In this document: piece by piece, positions 48,179 through 56,847 of the stretch
Layout: each line of letters starts with the position of its first letter
Position numbering within the stretch: position 1 is the stretch's first letter
Source of the DNA: Pelodera strongyloides
Lineage: Eukaryota; Nematoda; Chromadorea; Rhabditida; Rhabditidae
Assembly (NCBI GenBank): GCA_036852015.1
Contig: JAANDG010000050.1
Coordinates: forward strand, 124,001 to 188,000
DNA: 64,000 nucleotides
Direction of reading: 5' to 3'
The notes under the pieces: model-generated
Told to the model about the DNA's origin: nothing
Databases searched by the model: none
The model's input: only the letters and a program-made list of their open reading frames with translations
Made by a program: the position numbers and the translations under genes

Positions 48179-49000
48179 GTTGGTAGTAATATTGACTTGG
48201 TTCTTATTGTTACACGAAAAGAACACCCTCGACTTCTTTACTCATTTCTAGATCGGCTATAGACTATAGATGACACAACATCATACGATCTCCATTCGTT
48301 TTGGTCCGTTACCATTAGTTGTTTGTTTTTGTTTAAGTTAAATAGTTGTGAAAGTCGGAAAGTTGATTTTCTTGAACCATTTGATTTGTTGATAAACTGA
48401 CATATTTTTTGATTGATTAATTGATTTGATTAACTGATCTATCAGTGGATAGATTAAATTGTCTTGTTTAGGCTTGACTATGGCCAGTGATTCCCTGCCC
48501 GAGATCACATCAGCTGCTCCTAAGCCCCGTACGTCAGTTGTGGACTCATATGATAGGTTGGTCGTTAGGGTCGTATTCATGATTTAGGATTTTTGTGTAC
48601 CTTGATAATGTGAAGGCTGGTCGGCACATACAATTTGCATACAATATATGGGAATGTTGCCCAGTTGCCCTTCACGAACCAAGTGCCATATCGCTTTCAT
48701 GTTGAATAATCTGTAACGAAATGGCGTTTTATTTTCTGTTTTAGAGTACTTCAAACTAGAGGCTGCCGAAGGCCACGATATACGACCTTCGTTGGATTTG
48801 TTAATTCGAAACATATTGTGAGTTTTTGTATGCAATATGTCTTTTGATTATAATTTTCTCTTACCGAAAGGCGTTCTAATCATGGATATCTGACTAATAC
48901 GTGTTAATATGCTGCCACTATTGGCGCTATTGTATTGCTTATTTTACGTAAAAGTGCAAAAATGAATGTCTAGTGTCTAGTGTCTGTGTATTTATGAAAA

Positions 49001-49003
<3 letters not shown>

Positions 49004-49059
<56 letters not shown>
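49004..49059 (+). repeat. G56 homopolymer
   Basis: An uninterrupted run of 56 G in copy C of GTF2H4 intron 7. The same position in copy A has 12 G. Its length may be uncertain because of sequencing. Confidence 0.85.
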
Positions 49060-49707
49060 CTAGAGAGATTAACTGTTGTACTTACAATTGTAATTTTAAT
49101 CGTTCTTCAGGTGTGTTGAATCTCGAAGCGAAGCCGAATGTGAGAGGAGATCGTTTTATATGGAAGAGACTTGGACGGCCAGACAACAAGAATTGGTGAT
49201 GCATCTGAGAGAACTGGGATTAATCTATATTAGGAAGCGGAAGGATGGGTGAGTTAATTACCAGAGAAAGACAAAGAGAAAGTAAAACATTACTTCGCTG
49301 TTTATTTACTTGTTTTGTGTAGTTACGGTAATGGCGAATTTATAATTAAGCACATTTCAAGGTATGTAAAGCTTATAATCGCATCCAAGACAGAAGGGTA
49401 TGCGATCTGTGGTCTTGGTTGGGGATACAGCCCCTAGATACAATTGAAGTACCGTTTGCATTGGGAGCTGGTACAGTAGAGAGTAGATATTGAAGCTATC
49501 CAATCTTCCATTTTCAGATACTTCTTCCTCACCCCTCTTCTAGCGAATTTATCCGTTCCTTCAGATGATACGGATTCGGTTAGTATGTTTCTGCTTTTAA
49601 ATTGTTTTTTTTTAGTTACACTGGAATGTATTTTACCTTTCTGTACCAGTGAGACTCTTTAAAGCGAAATACTGGCCGGTTTTTGAAACACATCGAGTAA
49701 TAATATG

Positions 49708-52700
49708 ATTACCTTGATTACCTTGACGACTCGTACTTCAGCGTCAAGGTCGATTTGACAGCTGCGAGTCCCATGTTGAATTCCATTGTACACGATTCCT
49801 GGCGAGGCTTTGCCAGGGGATATATGGGTTACCGGTCTTCTGAGCACAACGGAATCGAATTGAATCAGCCCACCGCATGGGAGGTCTTCCTCGGGGGCGT
49901 TTGTAATTGTATGGCCTCCATTCGGTCAGCTCTCTTGTCCAGCGATTGTCAAAGCGGCGCATAATATGTCCTGCCCATCTGTGCTTCGAATAGTTCACTC
50001 GGTCCACAGCGTCGTGAACTTGTGTGAGTCTTCGAAGATCGGTATTGTGGAGGTTTTGTTCTCGTTGTTGGCGGAGCGTTATTCCAACCATTCTTCGCTC
50101 GATGTTCGCTTGGGTTACTCGCAGCTTTCGTTCGGTTTTCTCCGTGAAGGCCCACGTTTCACCAGCGTATGTGAGTGCTGGGATGACGGTAGAATTGAAC
50201 AGGTTTGCCTTCAGTTTGACATCCCGGGATGCTCGGAGCACAGGTTCGATGCGATGATAAGCAGCCCATCCGGCGCGCTGACGGCGTAGGATTTCCGGAG
50301 CAAGCTCTTTCTGCATGTTGATTTCCCGTCCAAGGTAGACGAAGGAATCGGTTTCCGGGAGGGGGTTGCTTTGGAAGGAGACAGGATGTTGATCTGCGTG
50401 CTTATTCCGCATCAGGACCGTCTTCTGGATATTTATACGCAATCCATGAGGAGATGTTGAGGAGTCCAGTTCTCGCAGCAAGTTGTCAGCTTCTTGTGAT
50501 GAGTGCGCAATGAGAACCAAATCGTCGGCAAATCGAAGGTGACTGAGGAATGAGCCATTGATGCTGATTCCTTTGTCTTCCCAGTTCAACTGCTTCATGG
50601 CGTGTTGGAGGGACGCCGAGAATAGGGCGGGGGATATCGGATCGCCTTGTCGAACGCCCTTGGAGACTGGTACTTCGACGAGTTCTTCTAGCAGCTTGAT
50701 TTTCGTGGAGAGTCCACTGTAACATTCGGCCAGAATGTTGACATATGCTGGATCGACTTGCTGGTCACTCAGAGCTTCCAGGATGCTCGGAATTTCGATG
50801 GAGTCGAACGCCTTCTGGTAGTCAACGAAGATCAGGACCAAGGGTATTTGGTACTCCCTTCCTGCTTCTATCAGTCGGCATAGCGAGTGGATGTGGTCGT
50901 TCGTGCTGAAGCCAGATCGAAAGCCAGCTTGTTCGACGGGTTGTGCGGCTTCTAGGCGGATCTTTATTCTTCGCAGGACGCATTTCATGAATATGCGGTA
51001 GAGGATAGGGAGAACACTGATAGGTCGGTAGTTGGCGAGGTCTTCGGTAGGACCTTTCTTATGAATAAGGGTGGTACGACTGCTCTTCCACTGTTTGGGT
51101 ATCCAGCAGCTCTGGAGATATAGTGAGAAGCGTGTAGCGAGTGCGGAGCACAGTTCAGATCCTGCAGATTTCAGAACTTCGCATGGTATCCCGTCTTCCC
51201 CGCATGCTTTGCCATTCGGAGTTCCTTCAATAGCGGATCTTATCTCGGATGGTAGAAAGTGTAGAGGCGGGTCAGGTACCGGCAGCTGGTTGGGAGGCCT
51301 TGGGTTGCTCGTAGAGAAGAGCTCGGTGTAGAAGGAACGTATAGTGTCGCTTTTCTCCGCTTGAGATTTAGCCAGGGTTCCATCCAGCTTCTTCAAAGAG
51401 ACTGGCACATGGCAGAAGTCGTCCAGCTTGCGCTTCGCAGTTTTTAGGCTTCTTCGTTGTTGGGCAGCCTTTAGTAGGGAGGCAGTGCGGAATGACGTGT
51501 GGTCGGCTTCGAGGCGGTGGCGCACTTCTTTGGTGAGTTCTTTGAAGGGTAGGCCTTTGAGTTTTCGGACTCTGAGGTCACGTAGGAGATCTCTAGTTGC
51601 GAGCGAGATTCGTGCCTGCTGATGTGTGGGGGCGGGCAAAGACGTGGCCTTGAGGAGGCTCTGTGTCAGCGAAACCAGGTTGTCGTAGTCGCCTTGGAGG
51701 TCGTGAGGAGTAAGTTGCGGTATCTGACTCCTTATTGCCGAACCACATGCATCGTAGTCGTACGATCTTCGCTGTCCGGTGGTTTTAGGTGTCCACTGCA
51801 GATTGTGGCGGAAAAGCCTAACACGAGTTCTCAGTGGCCGGTGGTCTGACGGATAATCGCACCTTGTGATAACATCAACATCTTGGAGGATGTGAGCGTG
51901 GGAGGTGAGGACATAGTCGATTTCACGTTTGTGACACTTATCGGGCGACACGTGAGTCCATCGGTTGTGGAGTGGCTTTTGGAAGAAACCATTTCCAATG
52001 GCGAGTTTCTCAGCAGTTGCGAATTCAATAAGACGTTCTCCGCCTTCATCTCTTGTATCGTTAGAGTGAAGTCCAACGTTGGTTTCTCCGTATTGACGAC
52101 GACCAACACATCCATTGAAGTCACCACTGATGATCTTGTAGGTGCTGTTGTCCGATCGGAGAAGTGTTCCGAGATCATCATAGAAGTTTTCTCGTTCTTC
52201 TTCGTTGTCCTGGGTGGGACAGTATCCGACGTATACACTTAGTGTTCGGCGGTTGTCGACGGCGATGGTAATTCTTCCGATGCGGGGGCCGAAGATCTCA
52301 GTTGCCAGGATGTTCTGCGTGAAGGATGGGTGTATGATGAATCCGACACCTCCAGCCTTGGTTGTGGGATCGCGTGCGCCCCTTACAATTAGGTGGCCTT
52401 CTTTTGAGCGTTCCGTAGTGAGGGTGCGTGATCGAGTTTCACAGAGGCAGATGATATCATAATTAAAGTTTTCCATTGACTTTAAGAGGCTCGACAGCAT
52501 ATCGTCTGATGATACTGATCGAGCATTAAAGGGCATAATCGTAATCGAACGTTTCCATAGTCCAGTCCGGGAATCCATTAGGTTTTTTCCTCTTTTTTCA
52601 ACATGTTTTGCATATAGACGACGGCCTCGGTCCGTGGGTTGCAAGCCCTGAGGTGAGGTTTGGGGGGTTTTTCAGTAGCCATCGATCCGTCACGTCGACT

Positions 52701-52880
52701 GGTTCCTGGATTTTGTGCGCATTGTCTTCTTGGGTGTGCCACGATCCCACGGTGGCTGCGCCCGATACCGGTTGTCTCCGGTTCCTTCAATTCGATTCCG
52801 TTGTGCTCAGAAGACAGGCGACCGTCTTCGAATCCTGAAGGCGGGTCGAATCCTGAAGGCGGGCGAATCCTGAAGGCGGG
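49708..52880 (-). mobile_element. RTE-clade non-LTR retrotransposon, apparently full length
   Basis: A 3173-bp element on - with the exact 9-bp target duplication AATAATATG (49699-49707 and 52881-52889). The 3' end consists of two copies of CAAGGTAAT (read on -), the short tandem tail typical of RTE elements. The 5' end holds three copies of a unit around CGAATCCTGAAGGCGGG (52836-52880). One long ORF fills the body. It has inserted into the MITE at 49659-53019. Confidence 0.92.
49744..52644 (-). CDS. RTE endonuclease/reverse transcriptase polyprotein (966 aa)
   Basis: An apurinic-type endonuclease occupies roughly residues 35-285: NARSV, the catalytic ICLCETR, SGDFNG, REIDYVL and SDHRPL. The reverse transcriptase lies at about 460-770: KACGEDGIPCEVLK, FVDYQKAFDSIE, SKGVRQGDPISPALF and the catalytic LRFADDLVLIAH. 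The C-terminal part has WAGHIMRR and RPRGRPP segments usual in RTE proteins. All catalytic motifs look intact and the frame is uninterrupted, so the element could be recently or currently active. The start is the first Met of the frame; the real start may be slightly downstream, nearer the endonuclease. A deleted relative is at 15535-15960. Confidence 0.95.
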   Translation of the reverse strand: MQPTDRGRRLYAKHVEKRGKNLMDSRTGLWKRSITIMPFNARSVSSDDMLSSLLKSMENFNYDIICLCETRSRTLTTERSKEGHLIVRGARDPTTKAGGVGFIIHPSFTQNILATEIFGPRIGRITIAVDNRRTLSVYVGYCPTQDNEEERENFYDDLGTLLRSDNSTYKIISGDFNGCVGRRQYGETNVGLHSNDTRDEGGERLIEFATAEKLAIGNGFFQKPLHNRWTHVSPDKCHKREIDYVLTSHAHILQDVDVITRCDYPSDHRPLRTRVRLFRHNLQWTPKTTGQRRSYDYDACGSAIRSQIPQLTPHDLQGDYDNLVSLTQSLLKATSLPAPTHQQARISLATRDLLRDLRVRKLKGLPFKELTKEVRHRLEADHTSFRTASLLKAAQQRRSLKTAKRKLDDFCHVPVSLKKLDGTLAKSQAEKSDTIRSFYTELFSTSNPRPPNQLPVPDPPLHFLPSEIRSAIEGTPNGKACGEDGIPCEVLKSAGSELCSALATRFSLYLQSCWIPKQWKSSRTTLIHKKGPTEDLANYRPISVLPILYRIFMKCVLRRIKIRLEAAQPVEQAGFRSGFSTNDHIHSLCRLIEAGREYQIPLVLIFVDYQKAFDSIEIPSILEALSDQQVDPAYVNILAECYSGLSTKIKLLEELVEVPVSKGVRQGDPISPALFSASLQHAMKQLNWEDKGISINGSFLSHLRFADDLVLIAHSSQEADNLLRELDSSTSPHGLRINIQKTVLMRNKHADQHPVSFQSNPLPETDSFVYLGREINMQKELAPEILRRQRAGWAAYHRIEPVLRASRDVKLKANLFNSTVIPALTYAGETWAFTEKTERKLRVTQANIERRMVGITLRQQREQNLHNTDLRRLTQVHDAVDRVNYSKHRWAGHIMRRFDNRWTRELTEWRPYNYKRPRGRPPMRWADSIRFRCAQKTGNPYIPWQSLARNRVQWNSTWDSQLSNRP

Positions 52881-54449
52881 AATAATATGCAACTTATGCT
52901 AATGAACCTTATTAGAATAAAAAATCGAGCTAAATTCGAGCAACTTATTGTTAGTCTAAATACGTAAGAATTCAGTTGTCCACGATACGTTTCAAAAACC
53001 GGCCGGTATTTCGCTTTAATAGATTAGTGGCTTTCCGGATCTAAATAGGCAGTTCGCCAATGCGATGTGCCCGTAAGCAAGCTATTGGAAAAATTAGCCA
53101 CCCCGCATTTCCAGCAGTATATTATGCATTTAGATTATGGAACGGCGATCGGGAAATATTGTCGTTGAAACGAATTTCCGTGTCTACGCCTACACGAGTA
53201 GTAGTCTTCAGTTAGCCATTCTGAGCACTTTTACCGAAATGACTTACAGGTTTGTTCTTTTGTTTCAGTTTTTCGTAGTATTCCCAGTGTGGAAATAGGG
53301 GACGGATTGAAGTCGAGTTAGAGTAGCCGTTAGTTTGGTTTGTATTTTGTATGTAGCTTACAATAAGGAATGAATAGTGCTAAATTGTGCACAATCGTAT
53401 TATCGAATGTATCGTCGGAGAATCAGATAAAAACTTAATTGCACTTTGCATTTACAGTATATGAGGAGATGTAATACGATTGTTAACAGAATATATTCCA
53501 GATTCTACGATATGTCTGTTGGGGTCTTGACACGCGATGCGGTTCGGAAGGCACTAATGGTGGGTTTTACTTAACTTACTTTAGATTTATATGTTTAATG
53601 TTTAGTGTACCTATTCGGGTAGTTGTACCCAGCACTGAACTCATAGTAGTAAGGCAGTAGGTAAGACGATTAGCCGTATGCACGAACAGGGAGACCACCC
53701 GATTGGGAGCTTTGTCTCTACGTCTGGCTGCTTCGCTTTATCCCTATATCTTTGTCTCACTTATCATTGGGAGTCTGGTGGGAGCGCTCACCCAGGGTTT
53801 GTGCTTAGGGTCACTGAGGGGGCTGAGTGGGAGCTTGGGAGCGATAAAATTAGCGCTTATTGGATATTTGTTCAACTATTTTCGGCTATGTTTAGGTAGG
53901 AATCACTGCCACACAGATCATCACCTTCTTGCGCGCCAATGCACATCCGCAGACGATTGCTGTTAGCGGAGCCCTTCATTGTCTTCCGATTACGGTAGCC
54001 GATCAGATACGGTAATTCATTATTGTGTAATTTCCGGAGTTATCGAGTTATATCGTTTGTGGTTCTATACGGTATACTGTATGGAATGGGGCATGTCTAA
54101 TTTGTTGGTTTTGCGTATTATAATTAGTTTGTTTAGTGCGTTGACTATTGATTATGCGATTCATGTGGTGGGCGTGGCTAATATTCGAATTGGTAATTGG
54201 TGTTTTGTCATATGGAATTTACTCTGCTTACTATGTTAATTATACGGTACTTATTATTTCCCTTTAGTTTGTGGGAGGAGGAGCGTCGGCGCCTAATCTT
54301 CACCGATGCCACATTGTACACGGGTTTTGAGTCGGAAAGGGAATTCTCTGGAGTCAAACACTTTAGTCAAAAGGAAGGAATTTTGTTGTACTCTGATCCG
54401 TCACCAAATCAGATGGTGGGTTGTTTTTGTAAGTAATCTGGTATAAATG

Positions 54450-54520
54450 TGGACTGGTAGTGCAGTGGTTAGCTGCTGGATATCTCGTGCAACGATCGCG
54501 GGTTCGATTCCCATTCACGC
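54450..54520 (+). repeat. tRNA-derived unit in GTF2H4 copy C
   Basis: It has A-box-like GTGCAGTGGTTAGCTGC and B-box GGGTTCGATTCCC, orthologous to 13821-13899 and 32403-32473. Confidence 0.5.
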
Positions 54521-55705
54521 CCTAGAAAATGTCCTGAATTTGTCACATTATATGTATGTAAGTAAAAGAATGGTAACCTAGTGGTTGCCAGTCCTGCAAA
54601 GGTTCATAAGGTTCTATTGAGGGAATATAATGGAATGTCACTTCTTGGTGGGGTAGGGTGCAGTAGGTAGGCCGGTAGGCGATGTGTGCGATGCCTATGA
54701 CCTTAGGTGTCCTATATAATTGTAAATTACCTTTTCAGTTGCTAATCGTAACCGACGAAGGCCATGACCGTGTTAAGTAATGGTGGAAACAAAATAAACA
54801 CAATATTAGTCAAGGCTGATTGGAGTATAGGAGTACTGTAGCTTGAATATCCATAGTTTAGTATATATTACCGTAGTCCTTGTACGTTTAGACTATCGAA
54901 GTATTGTGTTACACATTGACATTGCTTTGTCATTTGGCTCTGCAGTTTGGTTCTAATGCTCGCATGGTATGGGGTTAGCTATAAATTTTGAAGTAATTGT
55001 TGACTGAATTATTAAATTTGAAATTTTGAAAACGCTGCGTGTTACTTCTTAGTCGTTTTGTTTTCTATTATTAGATGTTTGGAAATTTCGATTATTGCAA
55101 GTTATGTCATTAGTATTTATATTTATTAGGTAAATAGGCATAGGTTTTTATTTTTATCATGAGTGGGATTGAGCGAACAGATATTGTAGATTGTATTGTA
55201 CTATCTAAATCTAAGCATCTAGTAATTCTTCTAATTCTAGTATCTAGTATAAACGATCGTACTATCTAAACATCCAGTAATTCTAGTATTATGATCTCTT
55301 GCTCATCGGTGGATATTATTGTTTTTTTTTTAAATATATTTTATCACTGTCGTCGGGTTTCTGCTTTTATACTGTTATATTTTCTTTTAAGCAATAAATA
55401 TGTTTCTTTCATCACTTTGGTCGGTCTTGATTGGTGGGTGGTTAATTGGTACGTTGCCAGTGACTTAGCCAATCAGCGATGCAGGGGCGTTTCATATTCC
55501 TACTGTAAGTGTAGGCTCAGCGCAGACCAATTGCAGTAGTTGTAGATATTTTCGGCAACACAGGACCTAACAACAACCGTTTCCAGAAAAGATTGAGGGT
55601 GTATACTTTTTGTTTCAAAAATAACTAGCCGGAATCGCTGTTGCATTGTTCGTCGGATGGTATATTGACTACAAAACACGTGTTTTATATGCATACATAC
55701 ATATA

Positions 55706-55929
55706 CAAGCCGGCTCACGCCGCCTGAGGCGACTCACATGGAAATATGATTGGTTTAGCATGGGCATGCTATACAAAGTTTCAAACGTATCATAAGAAAT
55801 TCACATCATAGGAAACAATTGCATATGCATACTTCGATATTGAGCGGCGACACTCTTTTTCTACCCGTGTCGAAAATTTGCACGTCGGTATGCAAATTAC
55901 GCTACAGTTACTCTTTTATATAATAAAGA
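55706..55929 (-). mobile_element. Helitron-like element, copy-C specific
   Basis: On - it starts TCTTTATTATATAAAAGAGT and ends with GCCTCAGGCGGC plus GAGCCGGCTTG. The flanking sequence (GTGTTTTATA before, CCGCGAGGGACATACTGT after) is continuous in copy B at about 31120-31160. Copy B is therefore close to an empty site, apart from a few extra bases on each side. No target duplication is seen. Confidence 0.65.
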
Positions 55930-56229
55930 TATTATGACCGCGAGGGACATACTGTAATGGAATTAATTTATTCTAATTCTGCCCGATATACATGTACAGG
56001 GAATATCAAACTATAGTTACTTGGAACGAAATCTATAAAAATGGATGAGGAACAAATTGTCAGAACGTTCGCTTAGTATAAAAGTTATTATAATTAATAA
56101 GAGCTAAAGGCCATGGGCCCCATGGGGCACATGTGGTCAAATAATATAAAAAAGAGGAGGGGGGTTCTTCCGTTCAGAGAATTGTATGAAAGAAAATAAA
56201 CATAAAAAGTACAGAAGTGAGGGGAACAT

Positions 56230-56320
56230 AGCTCTGTACCGAGAGAATAAGCCTGAAGCGACAATAAAATTCCAAGCTGAAGTTAACGCTTCAAGACTTC
56301 ATAACCGAAATGTTCTTTCA
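56230..56320 (-). pseudogene. Partial duplicate of F-box/WD-B last-exon start
   Basis: It resembles 56965-57055, including TACCGAGAGAATAAGCCTGA and CAAGACTTCATA. It covers the beginning of the last F-box/WD-B exon plus adjoining intron, with several differences, and leads into no further exon. Confidence 0.6.
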
Positions 56321-56349
56321 ACAGTGGATTTTGCATAGAAAATATTCCT

Positions 56350-56547
56350 CATGGGAAACCAAAAACCCCGATTTCGCCCCGATCAAGTCCCTCATAAAAT
56401 CGGGGCTTGATCGGGGGCGAAATCGTTTTTTTTTTTTTTTTTTTTTTTTTTTGAGAAAATCGGGGTTTTTTGGTTGAAAGAATCGGGGCGAAATGGGGGG
56501 TTTTTGGAAAATAATCGGGGCGAAATCGGGGTTTTCACTTTCCTGTG
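56350..56547 (-). mobile_element. CACAGG-family element
   Basis: It starts (on +) CATGGGAAACC and ends TTTTCACTTTCCTGTG, with GATCGGGGCGAAATCGGGG units inside and a T22-type run. TA flanks are not clear here. It is shorter than 18949-19245. Confidence 0.7.
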
Positions 56548-56647
56548 GATTTAGCATGATTTCATGGAAAGCGCGCGCAAGGCCGGTAATTATTAAGTTT
56601 TTTTTGGGAGCCGGTAATTATTAGGAATTATTAGGAGCCGATAATTA

Positions 56648-56835
56648 CATGGGAAACTAAAAACCCCGATTTCGCCCCGATCAAGTCCCTCAAAAAATCG
56701 GGCCGTGATCGGGGCGAAATCGGGGTTTTTCGACAAATGATCGGGGCGAAATCGGGGTTTCGGGAAATAATCGGGGCGAAATCGGGGTTTTTTGACAAAT
56801 GATCGGGGCGAAATCGGGGTTTTCACTTTCCTGTG
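56648..56835 (-). mobile_element. CACAGG-family element
   Basis: It starts (on +) CATGGGAAACTAAAAACCCC and ends TTTTCACTTTCCTGTG, with TA on both flanks and tandem GATCGGGGCGAAATCGGGG units. It lies 12 bases beyond the stop codon of F-box/WD-B, so it probably lies in that gene's 3' UTR. Confidence 0.75.
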
Positions 56836-56847
56836 TATGATTAATAG

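Larger units (their letters stand above)
49659..53019. mobile_element. CCGGCCGG-family MITE split by an RTE insertion
   Basis: The left part 49659-49698 starts TTAAAGCGAAATACTGGCC; the right part 52890-53019 ends CCGGCCGGTATTTCGCTTTAA. Joined, they make an ordinary-length member of the family with TTAA on both sides. It lies in the intron of GTF2H4 copy C that follows exon 10. Confidence 0.85.
47383..56150 (+). pseudogene. GTF2H4: GTF2H4 copy C with an exon of the upstream gene, interrupted
   Basis: It begins with a copy of exon 12 of the first gene (47383-47452 and 47798-47820), split by a CACAGG-family element. Then come a stub of p52 exon 3 (about 48250-48290), exon 6 with a 14-base deletion (about 48474-48559), and exons 7 (48745-48817), 8 (49111-49248), the 39-nt microexon (49323-49361) and exon 10 (49518-49578). 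After the MITE/RTE insertion follow exon 11 (53134-53249) and matches to exons 12-15. In the last exon GAA has become TAA at 54778-54780, removing the final 14 residues. Exons 1, 2, 4 and 5 are absent. Exon 8 has a standard GTGAGT donor, unlike copy A. The homology extends to about 56150 with copy B. Confidence 0.88.
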
